Below are positions 27,501 to 35,689 of a stretch of DNA of 64,000 nucleotides, piece by piece. The position numbers and the translations under genes are program-made. The stretch comes from Streptomyces sp. A2-16. Lineage in GTDB: Bacteria; Actinomycetota; Actinomycetes; Streptomycetales; Streptomycetaceae. The notes under the pieces were generated by a model. The model saw only the letters and a list, made by a program, of their open reading frames with translations. It ran no database searches and was not told the origin of the DNA. The stretch is from NCBI RefSeq assembly GCF_018128905.1, contig NZ_CP063808.1:6820001-6884000 (forward strand), read 5' to 3'. Within the stretch, counting starts at the first letter, position 1. Each line of letters begins with the position of its first letter.

Positions 27501-28101
27501 CCAGTTCGTGGGCCGTACGACCCAGGTGTGGTCGCCCTGGCAGCAGCGCGGCGCGTTCGAGGCGGGCTCGCCGTGGCTGCTGCGCTTCTTCGACCGCATC
27601 AAGTGGTATCCGGTGGACGCGGACGAACTCCTGCAGCTGCGCGCCGACATCACGTCCGGCCGCTTCGTGCCCCGCATCGAGGAAGGCACCTTCTCGCTCG
27701 CCGAGTACCAGACCTTCCTCGCCGAGAACGCCGAGTCCATAGCGGAGTTCAGGGCGCTCCAGCAGGCCGCCTTCGGCGCGGAGCGGGACGCGTGGGAGGC
27801 GGCGGGCGAGTTCGCACGGGCCGAGTCGGCGTCCACGCCGGCGCCCGCCCCCGCCGACATCGCGGTCCCCGCGGGCGGTCGCCTGATCGAGGCCGAATTC
27901 GCGGCCTCCGTATGGCAGTTGAACGTCGAGCCTGGCGACGAGGTGACGGCCGGCCAGCCGCTCCTCGCTCTGGAGGCGATGAAGATGGAGTCCAGAGTGC
28001 ACGCCCCGGCGGCCGGCGTGGTCGTGGAGATCCTGGCCAGGCCGGGCGACCAGGTGGAGGCGGGGACGGCGCTGCTCGTCCTGGCCCCGCCGGCACAGTG
28101 A
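24556..28101 (+). CDS. Biotin-dependent urea/guanidine carboxylase
   Basis: This 1181-residue, single-chain enzyme has these parts in order: biotin carboxylase (1-450, starting TLLIANRGEIAVRI, ATP-grasp GGGGGIGM, metal/carbonate EVNTRLQVEHPV); an AHS2/KipA-like half (about 455-745) and an AHS1/KipI-like half that form the carboxyltransferase; and a biotin carrier with EAMKMES, biotinyl-Lys1143. It carboxylates urea or, given the two DUF1989 genes, more likely guanidine, using ATP and bicarbonate. The ATG overlaps the previous stop. The stop lies in a 27-bp tandem duplication that supplies a second in-frame TGA. Urea remains an alternative substrate. Confidence 0.9.
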   Translation: MTFDTLLIANRGEIAVRIIRTARELGLRTVAVYSDADRAAPHVRLADRAVRLGPAPAKESYLDADLVLKAAKDSGAGAIHPGYGFLSEDAAFARRCEDAGIVFVGPTPEQLELFGAKHTARAAAEAAGVPLAPGTGLLPSVDAALEAAGAIGYPVMLKATGGGGGIGMSACHSAAELTDAWDRVQRVAAASFSSAGVFLERLVEHARHVEVQVFGDGEGGIVTFGDRDCSLQRRNQKVLEEAPAPGLPPHVRTQLTDSARDLCTAVGYRSAGTVEFVYDAAREEVYFLEVNTRLQVEHPVTEEIYGVDLVAWMLRLARGERDVVREPGPPRGHAVEARVYAEDPSREHRPSAGLLTRVEFPTGVRVDGWVETGTEVTTSYDPMLAKVIAYGPDRAHALQRLDEALARTRVDGIETNLGLVRAALAHTDFKAGAHSTATLATVQDPTPRVEVVAAGTLTTVQDWPGRTGYWQVGVPPCGPMDDRSFRLGNRALGNPEGAPGLECTLQGPSLRFTHRTTVCVTGAPAAVTVDGTPVPQWEPLQVPAGGTLEVGAPAEHGLRTYVLFAGGLDVPAFLGSASTFTLGRFGGHGGRALRTGDVLHGGTEAAGTGDALPGSTEAVGTAVLDRPSYTSTWHIAAVEGPHAAPEFFTEDDIRDFYAADWKVHFNSARTGVRLVGPKPRWARADGGEAGLHPSNIHDTPYSVGAVDYTGDMPVLLGPDGPSLGGFVCPATVISTERWKLGQLRPGDTVRFVPVDTDGSARPAIMDGGVLARDGDVTYRRSGDDNLLVEFGPMQLDLALRMRVHALMEAVAEQGPDGITDLTPGIRSLQIQTDPSRLSQHELLAAVREITTALPPSDELVVPSRTVHLPLSWDDPATREAIARYMAGVRDDAPWCPWNIEFIRRVNGLGSVNDVYRTVFDAEYLVLGLGDVYLGAPVATPLDPRHRLVTTKYNPARTWTAENSVGIGGAYLCIYGMEGPGGYQFVGRTTQVWSPWQQRGAFEAGSPWLLRFFDRIKWYPVDADELLQLRADITSGRFVPRIEEGTFSLAEYQTFLAENAESIAEFRALQQAAFGAERDAWEAAGEFARAESASTPAPAPADIAVPAGGRLIEAEFAASVWQLNVEPGDEVTAGQPLLALEAMKMESRVHAPAAGVVVEILARPGDQVEAGTALLVLAPPAQ

Positions 28102-28130
28102 AACGTCCTGGCCCCGCCGGCACAGTGAAA
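28077..28130. repeat. Perfect 27-bp tandem duplication across the carboxylase stop codon
   Basis: The 27-mer starting CGTCCTGGCCCCGCCGGCAC occurs at 28077-28103 and again at 28104-28130 without a difference. Each copy contains the last codons and the TGA, so read-through of the first stop adds nine codons and meets an identical stop. The second copy now forms the leader of the allophanate hydrolase gene. Confidence 0.95.
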
Positions 28131-28142
28131 GAGGAGCGAGCC

Positions 28143-29804
28143 ATGTCCAGCACCGTCAACCGGGTCCGTGCCGCCTACGACCGCGTCGAGGCCGTGGACC
28201 GCCCCGAGATCTGGATCGATCTGCGCCCGCGGGACGAGGTCGAGCGGGAGGCCCGCACGATCGAACAACGGCTCGCGCGGGGCGAGCGACTGCCCCTCGC
28301 GGGCCGCCTGTTCGCCGCCAAGGGAAACATCGACGTGGCCGGCCTGCCCACGACCGCGGGCTGTCCGTCGTACGCCTACCACCCCGAGGCCGATGCCCCG
28401 GTGATCGCCGGTCTCCGCGCGGCGGGCGCGATCGTGCTCGGCACGACGAACCTGGACCAGTTCGCGACGGGCCTGGTCGGCACCCGCTCCCCGCACGGCG
28501 CGGTCCGCAACGCCCACGACCCGTCCCGCGTCAGCGGCGGCTCCAGCTCCGGCTCCGCGGTCGCCGTGGCCCTCGGCATCGTCGACTTCGCCCTCGGCAC
28601 CGACACGGCGGGCTCGGGCCGGGTCCCGGCCGCCTTCAACGGCATCGTCGGCCTCAAGCCCACCCGCGGCCTGGTCCCCACCGCCGGGGTCGTCCCGGCC
28701 TGCGCCTCGATCGACTGCGTGACGGTGTTCGCCCGCACCCTCCCGGAGGCCGAGCAGGCGCTGTCCCACATGACGACCGGGACGGCCCCCTCGCTTCCCG
28801 GCCGCCGGCCCGGACCCTGGCGGATCGCGGTCCCCGCGCGCGAGCAGCTGGGCGAACTGGACAAGGGCTGGGCGCAGGCGTACGAGGAGGCCGTGGACCA
28901 GCTGGTCAGGGCCGGCGCGGCGGTGCGCGAGCTCGACCTCACGCCCTTCACGGAGGCGGCGGCGATGCTCTACGAGGGCGCCTTCGTGGCCGAGCGCTAC
29001 ACAGCCGTGGGTGCCTTTGTCGACAAGGCGATGGCAGCGAACGACGCGTCCCTGGACCCCACGGTCGCCGCGATCATCACTCGGGCCCGGGACCTCCCGG
29101 CCCACCAGCTCTACGCCGACATGGACCGCCTGAGCACCCTGCGGGCCCGGGCTCTGGAGGAGCTGGCCGACGCGGACGCCCTTCTCCTGCCCACCACCCC
29201 CGGCCACCCCACCCTCGCCGAGGTCGCCGCCGACCCCCTGGGCGCAAACGCCCGCCTGGGCCGCTTCACCAACTCCACGAACCTCTTCGACCTGGCCGCA
29301 GTCGCGGTCCCGTCCGGCGAGGTCGGCGGCCTCCCGTTCGGCGTGATGCTGATCGGCCCGGCCCACACCGACGAACGCCTGGCGAGGATCGCGGGCCTGC
29401 TCCGGCCGGAGACACGGCTGGCGGTGGTCGGCGCCCATCTGACGGGCCAGCCCCTGAACGCCCAACTCCTGGCGCTGGGCGCCCGCCTGGACCGTACGAC
29501 GACCACGGCCCCGGTCTACCGCCTGCACGCCCTGCGCACAGACCCCCCGAAGCCGGGCCTGGTCCACGTGGGCGAGGGCGGCGCACCGATCGAGGCCGAG
29601 GTGTGGCGCCTCCCGGCGGAAGGTCTCGGCCGGCTCCTGGCGTCACTCCCCCGCCCGATGACCCTGGGCAGCGTCGAACTGTCGGACGGAGGCCGAGTCC
29701 CCGGCTTCCTCTGCGAACCCGGCGCCCTGACGGACGCCGAGGACATCACGCAGTACGGAGGCTGGCGTTCCTATCTGACCAACCGTCACCCCACCGACGA
29801 GTAG
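28143..29804 (+). CDS. Allophanate hydrolase (AtzF/DUR1,2-type)
   Basis: This 553-residue protein has an amidase-signature domain with the Ser-cisSer-Lys triad: Lys60 (FAAKGNID), the GGSSSGS block at 132-138, and the nucleophile Ser158 in DTAGSGR. A C-terminal domain of about 110 residues (from VYRLHALRTD) resembles the AtzF C-terminal domain. It converts allophanate to two CO2 and two NH3 and so ends the pathway fed by the carboxylase. GAGGAGC precedes the ATG. Its last 19 bp overlap the 3' end of the convergent helicase gene. Confidence 0.92.
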   Translation: MSSTVNRVRAAYDRVEAVDRPEIWIDLRPRDEVEREARTIEQRLARGERLPLAGRLFAAKGNIDVAGLPTTAGCPSYAYHPEADAPVIAGLRAAGAIVLGTTNLDQFATGLVGTRSPHGAVRNAHDPSRVSGGSSSGSAVAVALGIVDFALGTDTAGSGRVPAAFNGIVGLKPTRGLVPTAGVVPACASIDCVTVFARTLPEAEQALSHMTTGTAPSLPGRRPGPWRIAVPAREQLGELDKGWAQAYEEAVDQLVRAGAAVRELDLTPFTEAAAMLYEGAFVAERYTAVGAFVDKAMAANDASLDPTVAAIITRARDLPAHQLYADMDRLSTLRARALEELADADALLLPTTPGHPTLAEVAADPLGANARLGRFTNSTNLFDLAAVAVPSGEVGGLPFGVMLIGPAHTDERLARIAGLLRPETRLAVVGAHLTGQPLNAQLLALGARLDRTTTTAPVYRLHALRTDPPKPGLVHVGEGGAPIEAEVWRLPAEGLGRLLASLPRPMTLGSVELSDGGRVPGFLCEPGALTDAEDITQYGGWRSYLTNRHPTDE

Positions 29805-32605
29805 GCCACGACCCCCCGCAGCAACAGATCAACGGCCTTGCGCGCGTTCTTCGCGACGGAGGAGGACCCGTCACCACCCGACACAGGAGCCGCCGCGGAG
29901 ATCTGCCCCAGCACGTCGATCACCTGCTTGCACCACCGCACGAAGTCCCCGGCCGGCATCTCCGCCTCCCGCAGCACCTCGTCGAGCCCCTTGCCGGAAG
30001 CCCACATGTAGGCGGCCCAGGCGAACCCGAGGTCGGGCTCGCGCTGGCCCACCCCTTCCGTCTGGCTGATCCGGAAGTCCTCCTCGAGCGCGTCCAGCCG
30101 CCCCCAGATCCGCACCATCTCCCCGAGCGCGGCCTTGGCCTTGCCGGACGGCAGCTTGGGCGCCATGGCGTCGTCGCCCACGCGGGCCTCGTACACCAAC
30201 GCCGACACGCACGCGGCCAGTTCGGCGGGGCCGAGCCCCTCCCAGACGCCTTCCCGCAGGCACTCGCTGGCCAGCAGATCGAGCTCGCCGTACAGACGGG
30301 CCAGCCGCTTGCCGTGCTCGGTGACCTCGTCGCCGCGCAGATAGTCCAGCTCGGTCAGCAGGGCCACGATCCGGTCGAAGGTCCGCGCGATCGTGTTCGT
30401 ACGCCCCTCGATGCGCCGCTCCAGCTGTGAGGTGTCGCGCAGCAGCCGGTGGTAGCGCTCGGCCCAACGGGCGTGGTCCTCCCGGTCGTTGCACCCATGG
30501 CAGGGATGCGCCCGGATCGCCGTCCGCAGCCGCGCGATCTCGCGGTCGTCGGCGGCCTGCGACCGCTGCTTCCGCGCCCGCTCCGGCGGAATGTGCCCTG
30601 CCTTGGTGCGCAGCGCGGAGGCCAGGTCCCGACGGGACTGCGGCGAGCGCGGGTTGAACGACTTCGGGATCCGCATCCGCTCCAGTGCTTCGACCGGCAC
30701 GGGGAAGTCGATCGACGCGAGCCGCTTGACCTGCCGCTCGGCGGTCAGCACCAGCGGGCGCGGACCGTCATGGTGATCGAAGCCCCGGTGGCCGTTGGAC
30801 CGGCCGGCGGGCAGGCCCGGGTCCAGGACCAGGGCGAGACCGGCGTACTTGCCCGTCGGCACGTGGATGACGTCACCCGGCTTGAGCTTCTCCAGCGCGA
30901 CGGCCGCCTCGGCCCGCCGCTGGGCGACCCCCTGCCGGGCCAGCTCCGTCTCCCGGTCCTTGAGCTCGCGGCGCAGCCGCGCGTACTCCTCGAAGTCGCC
31001 GAGGTGGCAGGTCATGGAGGCCTTGTAGCCGTCCAGGCCCTCCTCGTTGCGCTGCACCTGACGCGAGATGCCCACGACCGACTTGTCGGCCTGGAACTGC
31101 GCGAAGGACGTCTCCAGGAGCTCACGCGAGCGGTGCCGGCCGAACTGCTCCACGAGATTGACCGCCATGTTGTACGACGGCTTGAAGCTGGAGCGCAGCG
31201 GATACGTACGCGTGCCCGCCAGTCCCGCCAGATGCTCCGGGCTGCTCCCACGCTGCCACAGCACCACCGCGTGGCCCTCGACATCGATGCCGCGCCGCCC
31301 CGCGCGCCCGGTCAGCTGGGTGTACTCGCCGGGCGTGATGTCGGCGTGCTGCTCGCCGTTCCACTTGACGAGCTTCTCCAGCACCACCGAACGCGCCGGC
31401 ATGTTGATGCCCAGGGCGAGCGTCTCGGTCGCGAACACGGCCTTGACCAGGCCGCGCACGAAGAGCTCCTCGACGACCTCCTTGAAAGTCGGCAGCATGC
31501 CCGCGTGGTGGGCCGCGATGCCGCGCTCCAGGCCCTCCAGCCATTCGTAGTACCCGAGGACGTGGAGGTCCTCGGTCGGGATCGACGCGGTGCGCTCCTC
31601 GACGAGGGCGCGCACCTTGCCGCGCGCCTCGTCGTCGTTCAGCCGCAGTCCCGCGTACAGGCACTGCTGTACGGCCGCCTCGCACGCGGCGCGGCTGAAG
31701 ATGAAGGTGATGGCGGGCAGCAGGCCCTCGGCGTCGAGGCGCTCGATGACCTCGGGCCGGCTCGGCGTCCACACCCGGGACCGCTGACGGCGCTCGCGCT
31801 CCCGGTCCGCCTCGCGCATCGCCCGGCCGCGTCTGCGGTCCTGGTACGAGGGCCGCTGCGCCTCCATCCGGGCCAGCCGCGCGAGATCGGGGTTGACGGC
31901 CTTCTTGTTGCCCTCGCCCTCCTCGAACAGGTCGTACATCCGCCGCCCGGCGAGGACGTGCTGGAACAGCGGCACGGGCCGGTGCTCGGAGACGATCACC
32001 TGGGTGTCGCCGCGCACGGTGTCGAGCCAGTCGCCGAACTCCTCGGCGTTGGACACGGTCGCCGACAGCGACACCAGGGTCACCGACTCGGGCAGGTGGA
32101 TGATCACCTCTTCCCACACGGCGCCCCGGAAGCGGTCGGAGAGGTAGTGCACCTCGTCCATGACCACGTATCCGAGGCCGAGGAGGGTCTGCGAGCCCGC
32201 GTACAGCATGTTCCGCAGGACCTCGGTGGTCATCACGACCACGGGGGCGTCGGAGTTGACGCTGTTGTCGCCGGTGAGCAGACCGACCTTGTCGGCGCCG
32301 TAACGGCGGCTCAGGTCCGCGTACTTCTGGTTCGACAGCGCCTTGATGGGTGTCGTGTAGAAACACTTCTTGCCCTGCTGGAGGGCGAGGTGGACGGCGA
32401 ACTCGCCGACGATCGTCTTGCCGGAGCCGGTGGGGGCGGCCACCAGCACGCCCTTGCCGGCTTCGAGAGCCCGGCAGGCCTCGATCTGGAAGGGGTCGAG
32501 ACCGAAGTCGTACATCTCGCGGAAGCCCGCGAGCGCGGTGGCCTGCTCGGCTGCCCGCAGGCGGGCTGCCGCGTACCGCTCGGCCGGGGAGAGGTCCTCT
32601 GTCAT
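29786..32605 (-). CDS. Ski2/Mtr4-like DEVH-box RNA helicase
   Basis: This 939-residue helicase has motif I APTGSGKT, motif II DEVH (VMDEVHYLSDR), motif III SLSATVSN and motif VI QLTGRAGRRGID. The middle shows the Ski2-like winged-helix and ratchet pattern. It probably unwinds structured RNA in decay or ribosome assembly, as HelY does in mycobacteria. The ATG start gives MTEDLSPAERYAAARL. It overlaps the convergent allophanate hydrolase gene at its 3' end. Confidence 0.9.
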   Translation of the reverse strand: MTEDLSPAERYAAARLRAAEQATALAGFREMYDFGLDPFQIEACRALEAGKGVLVAAPTGSGKTIVGEFAVHLALQQGKKCFYTTPIKALSNQKYADLSRRYGADKVGLLTGDNSVNSDAPVVVMTTEVLRNMLYAGSQTLLGLGYVVMDEVHYLSDRFRGAVWEEVIIHLPESVTLVSLSATVSNAEEFGDWLDTVRGDTQVIVSEHRPVPLFQHVLAGRRMYDLFEEGEGNKKAVNPDLARLARMEAQRPSYQDRRRGRAMREADRERERRQRSRVWTPSRPEVIERLDAEGLLPAITFIFSRAACEAAVQQCLYAGLRLNDDEARGKVRALVEERTASIPTEDLHVLGYYEWLEGLERGIAAHHAGMLPTFKEVVEELFVRGLVKAVFATETLALGINMPARSVVLEKLVKWNGEQHADITPGEYTQLTGRAGRRGIDVEGHAVVLWQRGSSPEHLAGLAGTRTYPLRSSFKPSYNMAVNLVEQFGRHRSRELLETSFAQFQADKSVVGISRQVQRNEEGLDGYKASMTCHLGDFEEYARLRRELKDRETELARQGVAQRRAEAAVALEKLKPGDVIHVPTGKYAGLALVLDPGLPAGRSNGHRGFDHHDGPRPLVLTAERQVKRLASIDFPVPVEALERMRIPKSFNPRSPQSRRDLASALRTKAGHIPPERARKQRSQAADDREIARLRTAIRAHPCHGCNDREDHARWAERYHRLLRDTSQLERRIEGRTNTIARTFDRIVALLTELDYLRGDEVTEHGKRLARLYGELDLLASECLREGVWEGLGPAELAACVSALVYEARVGDDAMAPKLPSGKAKAALGEMVRIWGRLDALEEDFRISQTEGVGQREPDLGFAWAAYMWASGKGLDEVLREAEMPAGDFVRWCKQVIDVLGQISAAAPVSGGDGSSSVAKNARKAVDLLLRGVVAYSSVG

Positions 32606-32659
32606 CGTGCTTTCGAGCGTACCGGGCGCCACTGACAACAGGACGATCATTATCCGGAT

Positions 32660-32678
32660 CCAGGTTCGCGAAACCTGG
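32660..32678 (-). terminator. Small hairpin after the lipid kinase gene
   Basis: CCAGGTT-cgcga-AACCTGG forms a 7-bp stem with a 5-nt loop, 12 bp downstream of the lipid kinase stop and ahead of the helicase start. It is a weak terminator or pause site. Confidence 0.5.
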
Positions 32679-32690
32679 CCTTCACGCAGT

Positions 32691-33581
32691 TCACGGGCCC
32701 ACCACGGACACCGCCCCGCGGACACAGCGGGCCGTCAGCGGCAGGGGCCCGAGCGGCTCGCCGTCCGCGTATCCCGTGACGCCGGCCGCGCTGATCTCGA
32801 CCTTCGCCGCCCGCACCACGGTGACCTTGGGGTGGTCGACGTGGGTGCCCCGGTACACGCTCGGGAACACCCGCAGCAGGGTCGTACGGCTGCAGTCGCC
32901 GACCACTGTGAGGTCGAACAGCCCGTCGGTGAGGTCCGCGCCCGGGCAGATCCGCATGCCGCCGCCGTACGAGGACCCGTTGCCGACGGCCACCAGGGTC
33001 GCCTCGACCTCGCGGACCTCGCCGTCGTCGAGCGTGATCCGGTACGGGAGGGGCCGGAAGGCGGCCAGTTCGGCGAGCATCGCGAGGTCGTACTTGAGGC
33101 GGCCGGTGGGCCATCGCATGCGGTTGCCGCGGTCGTTGACGCGGGAGTCGAAGCCGGAGGCGAGGACGGTGCCGAACCAGCGGTCACCGGTCTGTCCGAG
33201 GTCGGTGTCGTGAACGCGGCCCTCCTTGAGGGCAGCGGCGATCAGCCGGCCCGCGGCGGCGGGGTCGCGCACCGGCAGTCCCAGGGCGCGGGCCAAGTCG
33301 TTGCCGGTGCCCGCGGCGACCAGGCCGAACGGGGTACCGGTACCGGCCACGGCCTGGAGGGCGAGGTTCGCCATGCCGTCGCCGCCGACCGCGATCAGAG
33401 CGCCGGTGCCGTCCGCGACGGCGGCACGCGCGCGTGCGAGGGCGTCGGAGGCGTCCGCGCCGAGTACGGTCCGCACCGCGAAGCCTGCCGCCCGCAACGC
33501 GGAAGCGGCCGGCTGCGCCGCGTGGGCGCCCCGGCCGCGGCCCGCGGTGGGGTTGACGAAGAGGGTGATCTCGCTGGTCAC
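32691..33581 (-). CDS. Diacylglycerol kinase-family lipid kinase (YegS/DgkB-like)
   Basis: This 296-residue protein begins with LFVNPTAGRGRG and has the nucleotide-binding GGDGMAN and GTGNDLAR motifs of the DAGK catalytic domain. It would phosphorylate diacylglycerol or a related lipid at the membrane inner face, recycling it to phosphatidic acid. It follows tatC by 31 bp on the same strand, so it is probably co-transcribed with the tat genes. Confidence 0.9.
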   Translation of the reverse strand: MTSEITLFVNPTAGRGRGAHAAQPAASALRAAGFAVRTVLGADASDALARARAAVADGTGALIAVGGDGMANLALQAVAGTGTPFGLVAAGTGNDLARALGLPVRDPAAAGRLIAAALKEGRVHDTDLGQTGDRWFGTVLASGFDSRVNDRGNRMRWPTGRLKYDLAMLAELAAFRPLPYRITLDDGEVREVEATLVAVGNGSSYGGGMRICPGADLTDGLFDLTVVGDCSRTTLLRVFPSVYRGTHVDHPKVTVVRAAKVEISAAGVTGYADGEPLGPLPLTARCVRGAVSVVGP

Positions 33582-33612
33582 GGAAGTGACCTTACGAGCC
33601 GCTTCCCGCTCG

Positions 33613-34563
33613 TCAGGTCACGTCGTCATAACCGTTGACCCGGTCCGTGGCCGACTGCTCGGGCAGTGCCCGGCTCGCGGAGACGGTCTCGACCTCGCCG
33701 ATGTCCTCGGGGGTGAGATCCAGGTCGGAGGCCTCGTCGTCGTCGGGTCCCTCGGCATCGCGACGGCGCCTGCGCCGGTCGTTGAGCAGGGAGAAGGCGG
33801 TCGCCGCGAAGTACAGCACCCAGATCGGCGCGGCGAGCGCCAGCATCGTGAGCGGGTCGGTGCTCGGTGTGGCGACGGCCGCGAACACGGTGATGGCCAT
33901 GATCATGCCGCGCCACCAGCCGAGCATCCGCTTGCCGGTGATCAACCCGGTGAGGTTGAGGAAGACCAGCAGCAGGGGCAGCTCGAAGGAGAGGCCGAAG
34001 ACCAGCACCATGCGCAGGACGAGGTCGAGCAGGTCGTCCAGGGGCAGCAGGTTGGAGGTGCCGCCCGGGGTGAAGCCGATCAGTACCTGCGCCGTGGTCG
34101 GCAGGACCGTGTAGGCGAAGTAGGCGCCGATGAGGAAGAGCGGGGCGCCGGTGCCGACGAACGCGTACGCGTACTTCTTCTCGTGCCGGTGCAGGCCGGG
34201 GGCGACGAAGGCCCACAGCTGGTAGAGCCAGACCGGGGAGGCCGCGACGACGCCGGCCATCAGCGACACCTTCAGTGCCAGCGTGAAGGGCGCGAGAAGG
34301 CCGTTGATCGTGATCTCGGCGCACGGCTTGGTCGAGTGCGTCGACTTGGCCAGTTCCGCGAAGGACTTGTCACAGCCGACCGAGTCGAGGATCGGCTTGG
34401 TGATCAAGTTGATGATGTCGTTGTAGAAGAAGGCGGCGACCACCGTGATGGCGACGATGGCCAGCATCGCCTTCGCGAGCCGGTTGCGGAGCTCACGAAG
34501 GTGATCCGCGAGAGGCATCCGCCCCTCGGGATCCCGCTCCTCTTTGCGGGCAGACTTCAGCAA
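33613..34563 (-). CDS. tatC: Twin-arginine translocase subunit TatC
   Basis: This 316-residue protein has six membrane helices. It starts with PLADHLRELRNRLAKAML, the cytoplasmic segment that meets twin-arginine signal peptides, and has the conserved FxxFGLSFELPL block (LVFGLSFELPLLLVFLNL). The C-terminus is a long acidic tail with a basic RRRRRRD patch before it. It exports folded proteins with TatA, encoded 48 bp upstream. Confidence 0.97.
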   Translation of the reverse strand: MLKSARKEERDPEGRMPLADHLRELRNRLAKAMLAIVAITVVAAFFYNDIINLITKPILDSVGCDKSFAELAKSTHSTKPCAEITINGLLAPFTLALKVSLMAGVVAASPVWLYQLWAFVAPGLHRHEKKYAYAFVGTGAPLFLIGAYFAYTVLPTTAQVLIGFTPGGTSNLLPLDDLLDLVLRMVLVFGLSFELPLLLVFLNLTGLITGKRMLGWWRGMIMAITVFAAVATPSTDPLTMLALAAPIWVLYFAATAFSLLNDRRRRRRDAEGPDDDEASDLDLTPEDIGEVETVSASRALPEQSATDRVNGYDDVT

Positions 34564-34611
34564 CCCACGTTCCCATCTCGTGCGGGCGGGCCGGAGGTCA
34601 CCGGCCCCGCG

Positions 34612-34899
34612 TCAGCGCTTGGTCGTGTCCGTCGGCTCGGTGACCGGGCGCGAGCTCGTCACGTCGCCGGGGCTGGCCTGGATGGTGCGCTGAGCCGGGG
34701 TCTGCTCGTCGGTGTTGGGCGGACCGGCCGGGGTGGCCGTGCTGCTGCCCTCGTCCTTCATCGCCTTGGCCTCGCTCTTGAGGATGCGAGCGGACTTGCC
34801 GAGCGAGCGCGCCATGTCGGGAAGCTTCTTCGCGCCGAACAGCAGGATGATGACGACGAGGATGAGAATGATCTCGGGGGCGCCGAGCCTTCCGAACAT
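34612..34899 (-). CDS. tatA: Sec-independent translocase TatA
   Basis: This 95-residue protein has one N-terminal membrane helix (EIILILVVIILLFGAKKLPD), the FGAKKLP hinge, an amphipathic helix, and a disordered Thr/Pro-rich tail. It is the pore-forming component working with TatC. No tatB is seen in this window. Confidence 0.97.
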   Translation of the reverse strand: MFGRLGAPEIILILVVIILLFGAKKLPDMARSLGKSARILKSEAKAMKDEGSSTATPAGPPNTDEQTPAQRTIQASPGDVTSSRPVTEPTDTTKR

Positions 34900-35157
34900 A
34901 AGTCTTTACCTTCTCACCGAGGCGGCTTGTGGGGTGCTGTCCGACCGGTCGGACATGTGTCCGATCAGTCGTGCTGACAGCGATCGTAACGCTCAGGGGT
35001 GAACGCCTGGCAATCCCTGTGCGTACTCCCGGTTCGCGGCCGAGCCTCGTTATCCGGACCGCGACCAGCAGCGTACCTGCCGACCCTGCCACGGTGACAG
35101 GGCGAAGTGGCCCAAAACGCATCCTGCCCTCGACTCACACCCAACTCTCAGCAGTAC

Positions 35158-35352
35158 TCACAGTGAGTCGACGGAACGAGCGGTGCTCACCGCCGCGCGC
35201 TCCAGATCCTCCGCGGCCCGGTTGATGCGCCGCGCGGAGTCCGTGACCTGACGGCCGAGGCGCTGCGCCTCCACGAAGACCCGGACGGCGAGCACGCCCA
35301 GCACGGCAAGACCAACGAAACCCACAGCTACCGCGAACATCGGCCAGAACAT
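35158..35352 (-). CDS. Small single-pass membrane protein
   Basis: This 64-residue protein has one hydrophobic helix at about residues 2-26 followed by a charged helix (EAQRLGRQVTDSARRINRAA) that could form a coiled coil on the cytoplasmic side. It is placed between the zinc-ribbon gene and tatA on the same strand, with a 258-bp gap before tatA. I do not recognise a functional family. Confidence 0.75.
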   Translation of the reverse strand: MFWPMFAVAVGFVGLAVLGVLAVRVFVEAQRLGRQVTDSARRINRAAEDLERAAVSTARSVDSL

Positions 35353-35398
35353 GACACCGAGCCTAGAGGGTCCAGAGGGAGTGAAGGGTCCGGAGGGG

Positions 35399-35689
35399 CT
35401 AGACGGTGGAGTGGAGTCGCAGCGTCCGGACCCCGCCGCCGGTCAGCAGCTCCACGATCCGCTCCCCCGCGGGCTTGCGGACGGCCGCGCCGCACTCGGG
35501 GCAGGTGAACGAGTAGAAGGTGGTGCGGCTGCTCGCGCCGATGGCGAGGCGAAAGGCGCTCGCGGCCAGCTCGAACCGCTCCCGGCAGTCCGGGCAGCCC
35601 GCCTTGAACGTCACCGGGGCCACGCTTCTCATCCCCGCGAAGGCGGCAGCCACCGTGATGCCCGGCCCAGACGTCGCCGACTCGCTCAA
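35399..35689 (-). CDS. Small zinc-ribbon protein
   Basis: This 96-residue protein carries two CxxC knuckles, CPDC and CPEC, about 33 residues apart, spaced as in a zinc ribbon (GCPDCRERFEL ... YSFTCPECGAAVRKP). Its ATG overlaps the stop of the pafC-like gene by 4 bp (ATGA), so it is translated with the PafBC pair. Nothing in it suggests catalysis. A role in binding nucleic acid or a protein partner is inference. Confidence 0.8.
   Translation of the reverse strand: MSESATSGPGITVAAAFAGMRSVAPVTFKAGCPDCRERFELAASAFRLAIGASSRTTFYSFTCPECGAAVRKPAGERIVELLTGGGVRTLRLHSTV

Noticed and set aside
30449..32635. 728-codon plus-strand open frame opposite the helicase gene
   Set aside because: The minus strand encodes a complete Ski2-like helicase with all motifs; the plus frame is its antisense shadow.
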